From the NCBI GenBank assembly GCA_016720685.1, contig JADKKC010000027.1, positions 1 to 64,000 of the forward strand: 64,000 nt of DNA, written 5' to 3'. Origin of the DNA: Zoogloea sp. GTDB lineage: Bacteria > Pseudomonadota > Gammaproteobacteria > Burkholderiales > Rhodocyclaceae. The notes beneath the pieces were generated by a model. It saw nothing but the letters and a program-made list of their open reading frames with translations. It was not told the DNA's origin and searched no databases. This document shows, in pieces, positions 53,118 to 63,046 of the stretch. The translations under genes and the position numbers were made by a program. Position 1 is the first letter of the stretch; every line of letters begins with the position of its first letter.

Positions 53118-53627
53118 TCAGGCGGTCTGGGCCGCAGCCGATTGAGTCTGGGGCAACTCTGGAGTCGTCGGCGGAGTGCAACAGGCGGACAAACCGTCCT
53201 CGCACCCGGCCTCTGGTGAGCTACGGACTTCACCGGTTTCGGTGTCAAATCCGATTGATTCGATGTAGGACGACAAAGCGGCGTCCATCGTCGCCACGTG
53301 ATTGTCGAACCACAGCGGCATCTCCTGGATCAGCTGCCGGCCGATCGCCGCGTCACCCCGCTCCATGCGCTTGCGCACATCCCGGCACACGGCAAGTACA
53401 CGATCATGCTCGGCCTTGTGGCACCCAGGAAACCCGATTTTGGCCATCCAGGCGTTTTCCTGCTCGAAGTGCTCGACGGAGTGCTCGATGAAAGCATCCA
53501 TCGCAGCCAGCAATTCAGCCCCCGACACGTTCAGCAGTCGATTGTAGGCATCGACAAATTCGACGTGGGTCTTGTCCATCGGCTCGAGACCGAGAGCGAG
53601 TTTGTCAGTCCATTCCATGGCAGCCAT
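53118..53627 (-). CDS. Bacteriohemerythrin
   Basis: 169 aa. A four-helix non-heme diiron oxygen-binding protein. Ligand motifs in order: DKTHVEFVD (H21), HSVEHFEQENAWM, CHKAEHDRVL and WFDNHVATMD. The ATG at 53627 (MAAMEWTDKLALGLEPMD) is the usual family start. Beyond the fold (about residue 130) is a ~40-residue Ser/Pro/Thr-rich extension with three Cys (CEDGLSACC), not found in typical members. Likely an O2 carrier or sensor for respiration or aerotaxis. Confidence 0.9.
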   Translation of the reverse strand: MAAMEWTDKLALGLEPMDKTHVEFVDAYNRLLNVSGAELLAAMDAFIEHSVEHFEQENAWMAKIGFPGCHKAEHDRVLAVCRDVRKRMERGDAAIGRQLIQEMPLWFDNHVATMDAALSSYIESIGFDTETGEVRSSPEAGCEDGLSACCTPPTTPELPQTQSAAAQTA

Positions 53628-53724
53628 GCTGAAAAACCTCAAAGCTTGAATAACGAATGACTCTACGCCAGCACCTGCGCCCTGCTCCCTGAGCAAGATC
53701 AAGCACTGGCAGCCCGAGTCGAAA

Positions 53725-54174
53725 TTATTTGACGAGTTTCAAATGGCTTCGGACGCCCTTGGATGGCTCCAGCGACTCATCGGGAAGGTCGGCCTGCGGA
53801 GCAAGACCCACCGGTTTCGCATCAGATTCGGAGCCGTCCCCGCCCTGCTCGACGGCGGGGATTTCAGAGACTTCAAATGCCATGCCGTGACCGTTTTCCC
53901 GTGCGTAGATGGCGGCAACGTTCTCGATTGGGACGGATATATTCTGCGCGACGCCACTGAAACGGGCCTGAAAGGCAATCAATTCGTTGCCCATGGTCAA
54001 GCTCTGGGTCGCATCCGGACTGATATTGAGGACGATCTGGCCGTCCTGGACGAACTGGCGCGGCACCATCGTGTGCCGGTCCACGGCAACGGCGATGTAC
54101 GGAGTCAGCCCTTGGTCGGTGCACCACTGAAAGATTGCACGAATCAAATAAGGTTTAGTGGAGATTTCACTCAT
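53725..54174 (-). CDS. sspB: ClpXP adaptor protein SspB
   Basis: 149 aa. Delivers ssrA-tagged peptides to ClpXP. STKPYLIRAIFQWCTDQGLTPY and GNELIAFQARFSGVAQNISVP are the substrate-binding SspB fold; the C-terminal SHLKLVK is the ClpX-binding tail (LRVVK in E. coli). Follows sspA on the same strand, as in most proteobacteria, but after a hairpin. Confidence 0.95.
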   Translation of the reverse strand: MSEISTKPYLIRAIFQWCTDQGLTPYIAVAVDRHTMVPRQFVQDGQIVLNISPDATQSLTMGNELIAFQARFSGVAQNISVPIENVAAIYARENGHGMAFEVSEIPAVEQGGDGSESDAKPVGLAPQADLPDESLEPSKGVRSHLKLVK

Positions 54175-54273
54175 GGAGGTGAACCTTCCGGCGAGAAGCA
54201 GAGACTCCAGCTTGCAACAAAGGCTGAAAACCAGGGCCTATGAACAGAGCCTGTAAAAAGTAACGCAAAGAAT

Positions 54274-54303
54274 CCGGGCCAGCCACGCCTGGCTGCAACC
54301 CGG
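54274..54303 (-). terminator. Hairpin between sspA and sspB
   Basis: CCGGG/CCCGG with an inner CAGCCA/TGGCTG stem, 8 bases after the sspA stop codon; a short T-containing stretch follows on the minus strand. Probably an attenuating terminator between the two ssp genes. Confidence 0.5.
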
Positions 54304-54310
54304 AATTCAA

Positions 54311-54907
54311 TCAACGCCGCATGACTTTCTCGGACGGTGTCATCGCATCGATGAAACCCTGACGGCTGAAGATGCGCTCAGCGTACTTCATGAGCGGCGC
54401 AGCAGAGCGCGGCAACTCGATTCCGTAGTGATCAAGGCGCCACAGCAGCGGTGCGATGGCCACATCCAGCATGGAAAACTCATCGCCCAGCAGGAATTTC
54501 TGCTTGGTAAACATCGGAGCGAGCTGGGTCAACTGGTCACGCACATGGGCGCGCTCCTTCTCGGCACCCTTGGGATTTTTTTCGAGGGCTTCGATGTGCG
54601 AAAACAGTTCGAGCTCGAAAGTGTGCAGCAGTTGGCGAGCCCGAGCACGCATGATCGGATCGGGCGGCATCAGCTGGGGGTGCGGAAAACGCTCGTCGAT
54701 GTACTCGTTAATGATGTTCGACTCGTAGAGTACGAGATCGCGATCAACCAGCACAGGCACCCGGTTGTACGGGTTGATGACCGCGATGTCTTCCGGTTTG
54801 TTGAAGAGATCGACATCAATCACCTGGAAATCCATGCCCTTCTCGAAGAGCACGATACGGCACCGGTGACTAAAAGGATCTGTCGTTCCGGAATACAAAT
54901 TCATCAT
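54311..54907 (-). CDS. sspA: Stringent starvation protein A
   Basis: 198 aa glutathione-S-transferase-like, RNA-polymerase-associated regulator. MMNLYSGTTDPFSHRCRIVL, then NPYNRVPVLVDRDLVLYESN (GST-like site without catalytic function), with a helical C-terminal domain. The start at 54907 or 54904 begins the conserved region. Downstream of petC on the same strand, the usual petABC-sspA-sspB order in betaproteobacteria. Confidence 0.95.
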   Translation of the reverse strand: MMNLYSGTTDPFSHRCRIVLFEKGMDFQVIDVDLFNKPEDIAVINPYNRVPVLVDRDLVLYESNIINEYIDERFPHPQLMPPDPIMRARARQLLHTFELELFSHIEALEKNPKGAEKERAHVRDQLTQLAPMFTKQKFLLGDEFSMLDVAIAPLLWRLDHYGIELPRSAAPLMKYAERIFSRQGFIDAMTPSEKVMRR

Positions 54908-55012
54908 CGTTGTGTTACCCCACGAATACTCTAAATCACGCACCACGCGCCGCGCGCGTGGTGCGTCTTGCTCACTGACAGCAAGAGATTGCATCGGCAA
55001 AACAAACGCCAA

Positions 55013-55756
55013 TTAATGGATGTCTTTCCAATAATTCTTCTTCAGAAGATAGGAAAGGACAAAGAGAAGGCCAAGGAAGGCAATAACGAAAGTACCGATG
55101 GTCTTGCGCGTCTCGGCCATCGGCTCACCCATCCAGACCAAGTAGGAGACGAGATCGGCGGTCGCCTTGTCGTACTCATCCTTGGACATCTTGCCGGGCT
55201 TGCCCTGCTCGAGATGGATTTCCTTGATCTTGCCGCCATGGCCGTCGTCTTTCTCGGACACTTTGGCAAGTTGCTCACCCTGCAACTCATAGAGGACGTG
55301 CGGCATGCCCACGTTCTCGAAGATCACGTTGTTCCAACCGGTCGGACGTTCGCTGTCCCGGTAAAAACCACGCAGATAGGTGTAAAGCCAGTCGGCACCG
55401 CTACCGAACTCGGAAGCCCGCGAACGGGCAACCACAGTAAGGTCGGGCGGAGCTGCACCAAACCACTCCTTGGCTTCGTCGCGCTGCATGGCGATACGCA
55501 TCGGCTCACCGACCTTGTCGGCGGTGAACATCAGGTTGTCCTTGATCATCTGCTCGGACAAACCGATCTGCTGCAGCCGGTTGTAGCGCATGTAGCTGGC
55601 GCCGTGGCAATTCAGACAGTAATTGACAAAGAGCTTGGCACCATTCTGCAGGGCCGCCGGCTCGGTTGACACCGGGGCCTTGTCCAGATGCAGCTCGGCG
55701 TCACTGGCAAAAGCGAGCAGCGGCGCGAACAGGAGAGCAGTCAAAAGTTTTTTCAT
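55013..55756 (-). CDS. petC: Cytochrome c1 of the bc1 complex
   Basis: 247 aa. Signal peptide MKKLLTALLFAPLLAFA, heme site C47-LN-C50-H51 (YCLNCHGASYMRYNRL), and a C-terminal membrane anchor (FVIAFLGLLFVLSYLLKK). Accepts electrons from the Rieske protein and passes them to a soluble cytochrome c. ATG at 55756 is preferred over the codon overlapping the petB stop because the signal peptide begins there. Third gene of petABC. Confidence 0.96.
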   Translation of the reverse strand: MKKLLTALLFAPLLAFASDAELHLDKAPVSTEPAALQNGAKLFVNYCLNCHGASYMRYNRLQQIGLSEQMIKDNLMFTADKVGEPMRIAMQRDEAKEWFGAAPPDLTVVARSRASEFGSGADWLYTYLRGFYRDSERPTGWNNVIFENVGMPHVLYELQGEQLAKVSEKDDGHGGKIKEIHLEQGKPGKMSKDEYDKATADLVSYLVWMGEPMAETRKTIGTFVIAFLGLLFVLSYLLKKNYWKDIH

Positions 55757-55770
55757 GGCTTCTATTCTCA

Positions 55771-57054
55771 TTAACCGGTCACGCGATCAGGCACAGGCTT
55801 GCACTTGTCGATCTTCGACCACACGGGCATCGTGAGGAAGAAGAGGAAGTAGTACAGGCTGAACAACTGAGCTACAGGAGCGCCCGGGATCACGCCGAAA
55901 AATGCGTAGGAAGGCGGCTTGGTACCCAGAAAGCCGAGGATCGCAAAACCGATGATGAAGATCGCCAACAGCGTCTTGAAAATCGGGCCACGATAGCGGA
56001 TCGACTTCGCCGGGCTGCGATCGAGCCAAGGCAGGAAGGCAATGATGACGACACCGCCACCCATTGCAACAACCCCCCAGAACTTGGCATCAAGACCAAA
56101 CAACGGCCACACCATCGCACGCAGCAGCGAGTAGAACGGCGTGAAGTACCAGACCGGAGCAATGTGCGGCGGAGTCTTCAGCGGATCGGCGGGGATGAAA
56201 TTGTTGTACTCGAGGAAGTAGCCGCCGCCTTCAGGCGCGAAGAACACGATGAAGGAGAACACGATCAGGAAGCCCACCACGCCGACGATGTCCTTGACGG
56301 TGTAGTAGGGGTGGAAGGGGATGCCATCCAGCGGGTGGCCATCGGCACCCTTCTTCTTCTTGATTTCGACGCCATCCGGGTTGTTGGAACCGACTTCGTG
56401 CAGAGCAACGATGTGGGCGGCAACCAGGCCGATCAGGACCAGCGGAACGGCAATGACGTGGAAGGAAAAGAACCGGTTCAGGGTCGCGTCCGAGACAACG
56501 AAATCCCCACGGATCACGACGGAGAGGTCGGGGCCGATGACGGGAATCGCGGAGAACAGGTTCACGATGACCTGGGCACCCCAGAATGACATCTGCCCCC
56601 AAGGCAGCAGATAGCCCATGAAGGCTTCAGCCATCAACGCCAGGAAGATCAGGGTACCGAAAATCCAGATCAGCTCGCGGGGCTTGCGGTAGGAGCCATA
56701 GAGGATGCCGCGGAACATGTGCAGGTAAACGACGACGAAGAACGCTGAGGCTCCCGTGGAGTGCAGGTAGCGGATGATCCAGCCACCCGGCACGTCGCGC
56801 ATGATGTACTCGACGGAAGCAAAGGCTACCGGCACACCCGACGCATTAAGGGATGCGTCCGGCTTGTAGTGCATCACCAGGAAAATGCCGGTGACGATCT
56901 GCAGCACCAGCACCAGGATGGCCAGCGAACCGAAGAAATACCAGAAGTTGAAGTTCTTGGGCGCGTAGTACTCGGAGAGGTGCGCCTTGTAGGTCGACGT
57001 CAGCGGAAAACGCGCGTCAATCCAGTCCATTACGGCTTGAGCTTTGGTGGTCAT
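55771..57054 (-). CDS. petB: Cytochrome b of the bc1 complex
   Basis: 427 aa with about eight membrane helices. Heme ligands are in YLHSTGASAFFVVVYLHMFRG and SFHVIAVPLVLIGLVAAH. The quinol-oxidation motif reads PVWY in place of the common PEWY. Forms the quinone sites and moves protons across the membrane. It starts 3 bases after the petA stop, so translation is probably coupled. Confidence 0.97.
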   Translation of the reverse strand: MTTKAQAVMDWIDARFPLTSTYKAHLSEYYAPKNFNFWYFFGSLAILVLVLQIVTGIFLVMHYKPDASLNASGVPVAFASVEYIMRDVPGGWIIRYLHSTGASAFFVVVYLHMFRGILYGSYRKPRELIWIFGTLIFLALMAEAFMGYLLPWGQMSFWGAQVIVNLFSAIPVIGPDLSVVIRGDFVVSDATLNRFFSFHVIAVPLVLIGLVAAHIVALHEVGSNNPDGVEIKKKKGADGHPLDGIPFHPYYTVKDIVGVVGFLIVFSFIVFFAPEGGGYFLEYNNFIPADPLKTPPHIAPVWYFTPFYSLLRAMVWPLFGLDAKFWGVVAMGGGVVIIAFLPWLDRSPAKSIRYRGPIFKTLLAIFIIGFAILGFLGTKPPSYAFFGVIPGAPVAQLFSLYYFLFFLTMPVWSKIDKCKPVPDRVTG

Positions 57055-57057
57055 CGT

Positions 57058-57651
57058 TTATGCCTTTCCGTCTTCGCCGATCAGGATCTTGGTATCGGCC
57101 ACGTACTTGTGCGGCGGAATTTCGAGATTGTCCGGAGCGGGCTTATTCTTGTAGACGCGGCCGGCCATGTCGAAGGTGGAACCGTGACAGGGGCACAGAA
57201 AGCCGCCGGGCCAGTCGTTGCTTACACCGCTTTCGGCTCCGGTCTTGAACTTGTCAGACGGGGAGCAGCCCAGATGGGTACAGATGCCGACAGCGACAAG
57301 GATTTCCGGCTTGATGGAGCGGCCTTCGTTCTTGGCATATTCCGGCTGCATCGGCTTTTCGGAATTCGGGTCACTGACTTCGCCCTCGGTCTTCTTGAGC
57401 GAATCCAGCATTTCTTTAGTGCGATTGATGATCCACACTGGCTTGCCGCGCCATTCGACAGTCATCATCTGGCCCGGAGCCAGCTTGCTGATATCCACTT
57501 CCACCGGAGCACCGGCGGCTTTTGCCCGCTCGGACGGCGTCAGGCTAGCGACAAACGGAACAGCGGTAGCTGCAACAGCCACGCCCCCCGCCGCCGACGT
57601 CACCAGCAACAGCTGGCGCCGACTCCCATCCATTTTTTGATCCACGCTCAT
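57058..57651 (-). CDS. petA: Rieske iron-sulfur protein of the bc1 complex
   Basis: 197 aa. N-terminal twin-arginine-type membrane anchor (SRRQLLLVTSAAGGVAV), then the 2Fe-2S motifs CTHLGCSP and CPCHGSTFD. Transfers electrons from quinol to cytochrome c1. First gene of the petABC operon; petB follows after 3 bases. Confidence 0.97.
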   Translation of the reverse strand: MSVDQKMDGSRRQLLLVTSAAGGVAVAATAVPFVASLTPSERAKAAGAPVEVDISKLAPGQMMTVEWRGKPVWIINRTKEMLDSLKKTEGEVSDPNSEKPMQPEYAKNEGRSIKPEILVAVGICTHLGCSPSDKFKTGAESGVSNDWPGGFLCPCHGSTFDMAGRVYKNKPAPDNLEIPPHKYVADTKILIGEDGKA

Positions 57652-57707
57652 GGCCCACTAACCTCAATAAAAGAGACTTCGAAGATCGCAATACCGAAAA
57701 CTCGCTG

Positions 57708-57736
57708 AGTATAGCGAAAATGCGCACCCAAAAAAA
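57708..57736 (-). promoter_or_regulatory. Candidate petABC promoter
   Basis: On the minus strand TATACT (57713-57708) lies about 55 bases upstream of petA. The -35 position falls in a T-run, so the match is one-sided. Confidence 0.35.
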
Positions 57737-57909
57737 GGGCCGCATCGCTAAACCCGCGCCAGCATTGGAGAATATCGAATTTCAGGAGGGCCTGCCGAAT
57801 ACGCCGAGATGGACTCTCGTCCCATCTGGACTCTCGAGATTGCTGCGCCACAGCACGCCACAGCAAGACCACCCGCGGCATAATCTCCAGCCGCACACGC
57901 AATCCTGCC

Positions 57910-59358
57910 ATGCGCCGAAACAACAGCGTCCCGATGCCGCCCACACTCTTTTTGTGCTCGCTTTCGCTCATTCTGCCAATTCTGGCCGCCACTTCCGCGC
58001 ATGCCGAAACCTGGCCGCAGGCCCTGGAGGCGAGCCTGGCACGGGCAGGAGTTCCGCGTAGCGCAGCGGCACTGCTTGTCCAGGACGTGGACGTCCCCGC
58101 CCCCCTCATCGCCCACCGCAGCGGGGAAGCCATGAATCCGGCGTCAGTCATGAAACTGGTCACATCCTACGCAGCCCTTGAGCGGCTTGGGCCGGCTTTT
58201 AACTGGAACACCCGCGTGGCCGGCAGTGCCGACATCAGCAACGGAATACTGCGTGGCGATCTGTTCGTCACTGGCGGCGGCGACCCCCGCCTCTCGCGGG
58301 AACGTCTCTGGCTGCTGCTGCGGGAGCTTCGCGCACAGGGCATCCGGCGCATTGGCGGTGACGTGATCACCGACCGGGGCTTCTTCCGCCTCCCGCACCA
58401 CGATCCGGCGGCTTTCGACCAGCGACCGCTGCGCCCCTACAATGCCGGCGCCGACGCGCTGTCGGTTGACTACGGCGCCATGCGCATCCGGGTAGTACCG
58501 ACGCCCAGCGGCGCCATTGCAACGAGCGATCCGCTCCCCGCAGGCATCACCCTCGACAGCCGCATCCGACGCACTTCCAGCGTAAGCTGCGGCGACCCGA
58601 CCGCTCAGTTGGCCGCCACGAAAGCCGAAACGCCAGCCGGCCTTCAACTGAATATTGAAGGATCACTCCCACAGGGATGCGTCGAGCCTTTCGACTGGAA
58701 CATTGCGCCAATTCCACCGGATCGACTTTTCGAAGGGGTTTTTCGCACGCTGTGGCAGGAGCTTGGCGGACAAATCGACGGACGTTTCCGCAACGGCCCC
58801 ACGCCGCCTCAAGCCCGCCCACTGGCCGGAACGGTTTCCCCAAACCTGCCGGAAGTGTTGCGCGACATGAACAAGTGGTCGAACAACGTCATCGCCCGTC
58901 AGGTACTCGCCACCCTTGGCGCACTTGCCGAGCCGGGCGAGGATTCAATCACGGCCGGAATCGCCGTAGTGAAAAGCACATTGACGGCGAACGGGATCGG
59001 GACCGCCGGGCTGGTGATCGAGAACGGCGCCGGACTGTCGCGGAGCGAACGCGTCAGCGCCGACACCCTCGGGCAACTGCTGATCTCGGCCTGGCGCAGC
59101 CGAACGATGCCGGAACTCGTTGCCTCGTTACCGGTGGCCGGCGTAGACGGCACCGCGCGCCGGCGCCTCCCGAACAGCCCTGCCGCGGGCTACGCCCACG
59201 TCAAGACCGGCACCCTGGACGGCGTGCGCAGCCTTGCCGGCTACGTACTGGCAAGAAACGGACACCGCTACGCGATTGTGCTGATGATCAACCACCCCAA
59301 CGCCGGCGCCGCCCGGGACGTTCAGGATGCACTGATCGAATGGGTCGCCGGCCTCTGA
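57910..59358 (+). CDS. dacB: D-alanyl-D-alanine carboxypeptidase/endopeptidase (PBP4 type)
   Basis: 482 aa, peptidase S13 family. A signal peptide (about 10-32) is followed by the penicillin-binding motifs: SVMK (S79-K82), SNN near residue 322, and KTG near 434. Cleaves peptidoglycan stem peptides or cross-links in the periplasm. The first in-frame ATG is used; MPPTLF eight residues later is possible. Divergent from petABC across 258 bases; it ends 12 bases before the convergent DUF2237 gene. Confidence 0.93.
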   Translation: MRRNNSVPMPPTLFLCSLSLILPILAATSAHAETWPQALEASLARAGVPRSAAALLVQDVDVPAPLIAHRSGEAMNPASVMKLVTSYAALERLGPAFNWNTRVAGSADISNGILRGDLFVTGGGDPRLSRERLWLLLRELRAQGIRRIGGDVITDRGFFRLPHHDPAAFDQRPLRPYNAGADALSVDYGAMRIRVVPTPSGAIATSDPLPAGITLDSRIRRTSSVSCGDPTAQLAATKAETPAGLQLNIEGSLPQGCVEPFDWNIAPIPPDRLFEGVFRTLWQELGGQIDGRFRNGPTPPQARPLAGTVSPNLPEVLRDMNKWSNNVIARQVLATLGALAEPGEDSITAGIAVVKSTLTANGIGTAGLVIENGAGLSRSERVSADTLGQLLISAWRSRTMPELVASLPVAGVDGTARRRLPNSPAAGYAHVKTGTLDGVRSLAGYVLARNGHRYAIVLMINHPNAGAARDVQDALIEWVAGL

Positions 59359-59370
59359 ACGGCCTGCGCC

Positions 59371-59745
59371 TCAATCTCCGTGGGCGTGGAGCTGGAGGGC
59401 GTCGAGGGGAATGACGTCCAGCGCGGCCATGTGAGTCGCGGCAAGCACCACCGGCGGTGCCGCTCCCGCCTCCCAGGCCTCGCGCCAGCGAAAGGCGCAG
59501 AGGCACCAGCGATCCCCGGGCTTGAGGCCAGCAAAGCGGTATTCGGGGCGCGGAGTGGACAAATCATTACCGCGCATCGAGCTGAACTTCAGAAACTCTG
59601 CCGTCACCTTGACGCAAACATGATGACGCCCCAGGTCTCCCGGATCGGCCTCGCAGCACCCCGTACGCATCCAGCCCGTCAGCGGATCGTAACTGCAGGC
59701 CTGCAACGCACCGCCGAGGACATTGAAGGCATCGCGGGATGGCAT
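59371..59745 (-). CDS. DUF2237 family protein
   Basis: 124 aa. Matches DUF2237: NVLGGALQACSYDPLTGWMR, GCC, RGNDLSTPRPEYRFAGLK, GDRWCLCAFRWREA, VVLAATHMAAL. Conserved Cys residues suggest metal or redox use, but function is unknown. ATG at 59745 begins the conserved part and leaves a 14-base gap after galE, so it may be the second gene of a galE operon. Confidence 0.85.
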   Translation of the reverse strand: MPSRDAFNVLGGALQACSYDPLTGWMRTGCCEADPGDLGRHHVCVKVTAEFLKFSSMRGNDLSTPRPEYRFAGLKPGDRWCLCAFRWREAWEAGAAPPVVLAATHMAALDVIPLDALQLHAHGD

Positions 59746-59759
59746 GTTGTCTTCGTTGC

Positions 59760-60779
59760 TCAATCCGGGTACCCCTGTGGATTGGAAGATTGCCAGCGCC
59801 ACGCGTCGGCGCACATTTCGTCGATGCCACGGTGTGCACGCCAGCCGAGCTCCTGCTCGGCGAGCGCGGTTTCGGCGAAGCACTGAGCCACGTCACCGGG
59901 ACGCCGGGCAACGATCTCGTAGGCGACCTTCCGACCACTGGCCTGCTCGTAGGCCTTGACCACCTCGATGACACTGTAGCCACGCCCGGTGCCGAGATTG
60001 ACCGTCAGGACGCCCGGCCGCTCGACCAGCCGACGCACTGCGGCCACGTGCCCTGCTGCGAGATCCACCACGTGGATGTAGTCCCGGACACCCGTTCCAT
60101 CGACGGTCGGATAATCACCGCCAAAAACCCGCAATTGCGGCAAACGCCCGACCGCGACCTGGCTCACGTAGGGCATCAGATTATTGGGCAGGCCGTTGGG
60201 ATCCTCACCGATGCGCCCGCTGGCGTGGGCGCCAACCGGATTGAAATAACGCAGCAAGGCCACACGCCATTCCGGGTCTGCCGCGGCCAGATCGGAGAGC
60301 ACGAACTCCATCATCCACTTGGTGCGACCATAGGGATTGGTCGGGCCGGTGGGAAAATCCTCACGGATCGGCACACTGGCCGGATCGCCATAAACCGTGG
60401 CCGACGAGCTGAAAACCAGCGACTTGACGCCAGCCTCGGCCATGACTTCGGCCAGTGCCACCGTGCCGGCGATATTGTTGTCGTAGTACATCAGCGGCTT
60501 CGCGACCGACTCACCAACCGCCTTGAGAGCGGCGAAGTGAATGACCGAGTCGATGACATGAGCGTGAAACAACTCGCGCATGGTGGCCTTGTCGCGGATG
60601 TCGGCGCGGTAGAAGGCTGCGAGCTCGCGCCCGGCGAGTTCCTCAACGCGGAGCAGGGCCTCGGGCTTGCTGTTGCAGAAATTATCGACCACAACCACGT
60701 CGTATCCCGCAGCAAGCAGTTCGACGCAGGTATGGGAACCGATATAGCCGGCACCGCCGGTCACTAGAATTGTGGGCAT
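59760..60779 (-). CDS. galE: UDP-glucose 4-epimerase
   Basis: 339 aa short-chain dehydrogenase/epimerase interconverting UDP-glucose and UDP-galactose for surface polysaccharides. NAD motif GGAGYIGSH near residues 7-15, catalytic SSSATVYG and YGRTK, and [10 protein letters not shown] in the C-terminal lobe. ATG at 60779 (MPTILVTGG) is the normal start; the longer upstream extension is rejected. Confidence 0.95.
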   Translation of the reverse strand: MPTILVTGGAGYIGSHTCVELLAAGYDVVVVDNFCNSKPEALLRVEELAGRELAAFYRADIRDKATMRELFHAHVIDSVIHFAALKAVGESVAKPLMYYDNNIAGTVALAEVMAEAGVKSLVFSSSATVYGDPASVPIREDFPTGPTNPYGRTKWMMEFVLSDLAAADPEWRVALLRYFNPVGAHASGRIGEDPNGLPNNLMPYVSQVAVGRLPQLRVFGGDYPTVDGTGVRDYIHVVDLAAGHVAAVRRLVERPGVLTVNLGTGRGYSVIEVVKAYEQASGRKVAYEIVARRPGDVAQCFAETALAEQELGWRAHRGIDEMCADAWRWQSSNPQGYPD

Positions 60780-60870
60780 GCTGTCAGTGGCACGGAAGAA
60801 TAAAAGACGTGGGCATGATGATACATGCGCAGCGGAAACCGGCCGCCTTACTGACTGATTCTTTCCGCCG

Positions 60871-62070
60871 TCAAATAGCGCCTTTGTCACGCAGGGCTAC
60901 GATTTCCACCATGGCAAGGCCAAGCCCGGTGAGAATTTCGTCGGTGTGCTCGCCGAGCTTCGGCCCGAGCCACTCGGTGGAACCCGGCGTGGCACTGAGC
61001 TTGGGCACGATTCCAGGAATATGCATGGGCTGACCATCCGCCAAGGTCGCAGGCTCGAACATGCCACGCGCGGCAAACTGAGCATCGCGGAACATGTCGG
61101 CCACCGAGTAGACCGCGCTGGCAGGCACCTCCGCCGCCTCCATCGCGGCGAGCACCTCGTCTCCGTCGCGGGCTTCCACCCAGGCGCCGATGAGCGCATA
61201 CAGCTCGTCAGCCCGCGCATCGCGGCCTGCGTTATCAGCGAGGCTGGCGTCGTCAGCCAGATCCGGCCGGCCGACAGCACGCATCAGGCGCCGGAAGATC
61301 GCATCGCCATTACCGCCGATGATGATATGGCGGCCATCGCGGGCGGTGTGGGTATTGGACGGCGTGATCCCTGGCATGACATTGCCGGTACGTTCGCGGA
61401 CAAAGCCCGCCACATCGAATTCCGGCACCATGCTTTCCATCATCGCGAAAACAGCCTCGTAAAGGGCAACATCGACGATCTGGCCGGCGCCACCATTGAC
61501 TTCCCGGTGGCGCAGCGCCATCAGCGCCCCAATGGCAGCCCACAGGGCGGCGATGGAATCACCGATCGAAATACCGGTGCGCACCGGCGGACGGTCGGCA
61601 AAGCCGGTGATATAGCGCAACCCGCCCATCGACTCACCGATCGCCCCAAAGCCTGGCCGATCCTTGTACGGCCCCGTCTGGCCAAAGCCCGACAGACGCA
61701 CCATGACCAGCCCGGGATTGGCCCCCGACAGCACGTCCCAGCCGAGGCCAAGCTTTTCGAGCACGCCGGGACGGAAGTTTTCGACGACGATGTCTGCCTC
61801 GGCGGCAAGCCGCTGCACGATGGCAAGACCTTCCGGATGTTTCAGATTTGCCGTGAGCGAGCGCTTGTTGCGGGCCTGCACCGACCACCACAACGAAGTC
61901 CCTGCATGCAGCTTGCGCCACTGGCGTAGCGGATCTCCGCCGTCGGGCGATTCAACCTTGATAACCTCGGCGCCGAATTCGGCAAGAATGCGCGTGCAGA
62001 AAGGACCGGCGATCAGCGTGCCGAGCTCCAGCACCTTCACGCCGGCAAGCGGCTTGCTTTCATTACTCAT
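60871..62070 (-). CDS. CaiB/BaiF family CoA-transferase
   Basis: 399 aa class III CoA-transferase. [35 protein letters not shown] and [12 protein letters not shown], with catalytic Asp near residue 171. Moves CoA between carboxylic acids; the substrate is not fixed by sequence. ATG at 62070 follows GGAG; an upstream TTG is less likely. Located between galE and recR on the same strand. Confidence 0.9.
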   Translation of the reverse strand: MSNESKPLAGVKVLELGTLIAGPFCTRILAEFGAEVIKVESPDGGDPLRQWRKLHAGTSLWWSVQARNKRSLTANLKHPEGLAIVQRLAAEADIVVENFRPGVLEKLGLGWDVLSGANPGLVMVRLSGFGQTGPYKDRPGFGAIGESMGGLRYITGFADRPPVRTGISIGDSIAALWAAIGALMALRHREVNGGAGQIVDVALYEAVFAMMESMVPEFDVAGFVRERTGNVMPGITPSNTHTARDGRHIIIGGNGDAIFRRLMRAVGRPDLADDASLADNAGRDARADELYALIGAWVEARDGDEVLAAMEAAEVPASAVYSVADMFRDAQFAARGMFEPATLADGQPMHIPGIVPKLSATPGSTEWLGPKLGEHTDEILTGLGLAMVEIVALRDKGAI

Positions 62071-62094
62071 CAAGTGCTCCGCAGCGGGTGAAGC

Positions 62095-62691
62095 TCAGAG
62101 AGAACGACGCTCGACCAAAGCTTGGGCGATGGTGCCCGTATCGGTGTGCTCCAGTTCGCCGCCAACAGGAATACCGCGGGCGATACGGCTGACCTTCAAG
62201 CCGCGGCTGCGCAGCAGTTCGGAAATCATGTGGGCGGTAGCCTCGCCCTCATTGGTGAAATTGGTGGCAAGGATCACTTCCTGCACCTTGCCGTCGAAGG
62301 CGCGGGCGAGGAGCTTTTCCAACCCCAGCTCTCGCGGCCCGACGCCGTCGAGGGGCGACAAGCGCCCCATGAGCACGTAGTAAAGACCGTGGTAACTGTG
62401 TGTCTGCTCCAGCATCGCCAGGTCAGCGGGCATCTCGACGACACACAATTGGCCGGCATCACGCTGCAGGTTGGCGCAGCGTGAACACACCTCATCTTCA
62501 CAGAATGTGTTGCAGCGGGAACAGTGACGCAACACCTCCAGCGCGTGCCCGAGGGCTGTTGCCAGTCGCGCCGCACCGCGCTGATCGCGCTGCAGCAGAT
62601 GATAGGCCATGCGCTGGGCAGATTTTGGCCCGACGCCCGGCAGACAACGCAAGGCTTCGATGAGGGCATCGAGACTGGAAGGAGATGTCAC
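62095..62691 (-). CDS. recR: Recombination mediator protein RecR
   Basis: 198 aa. Helix-hairpin-helix ([20 protein letters not shown]), a Cys4 zinc finger ([16 protein letters not shown]) and a Toprim domain ([16 protein letters not shown]). Acts with RecF/RecO to load RecA at gaps. A GTG start at 62691 gives the normal length. It lies 10 bases after ybaB. Confidence 0.97.
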   Translation of the reverse strand: MTSPSSLDALIEALRCLPGVGPKSAQRMAYHLLQRDQRGAARLATALGHALEVLRHCSRCNTFCEDEVCSRCANLQRDAGQLCVVEMPADLAMLEQTHSYHGLYYVLMGRLSPLDGVGPRELGLEKLLARAFDGKVQEVILATNFTNEGEATAHMISELLRSRGLKVSRIARGIPVGGELEHTDTGTIAQALVERRSL

Positions 62692-62701
62692 GGGAGCTTG
62701 A

Positions 62702-63025
62702 TCAGAACGGCAGCTTGAAGCCCGGCGGCAGGTTGAGCCCGGAAGTGAAGCCGGACATCTTTTCCTGGGTCGTGGACTCGACACGGCGCACGGCATCATT
62801 GACGGCGGCGGCGACGAGATCTTCGAGCATTTCCTTGTCGTCCATCACAGAGGGATCGATGGCGACACGACGAACGTCGTACTTGCAGGTCATGGTGACC
62901 TTGACCATACCGGCGCCGGACTGGCCTTCGACTTCGATGTCGCCGAGGCTGTCCTGCATTTTCTTCATGTTGTCCTGCATTTGCTGGGCCTGTTTCATCA
63001 GGCCTGCGATGCCGCCTTTCATCAT
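62702..63025 (-). CDS. ybaB: YbaB/EbfC nucleoid-associated protein
   Basis: 107 aa. [20 protein letters not shown] start and a C-terminal [13 protein letters not shown] small dimeric DNA-binding protein always found between dnaX and recR in this group. Confidence 0.96.
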   Translation of the reverse strand: MMKGGIAGLMKQAQQMQDNMKKMQDSLGDIEVEGQSGAGMVKVTMTCKYDVRRVAIDPSVMDDKEMLEDLVAAAVNDAVRRVESTTQEKMSGFTSGLNLPPGFKLPF

Positions 63026-63046
63026 GGTGACTTTCTCCAGAGAGGG

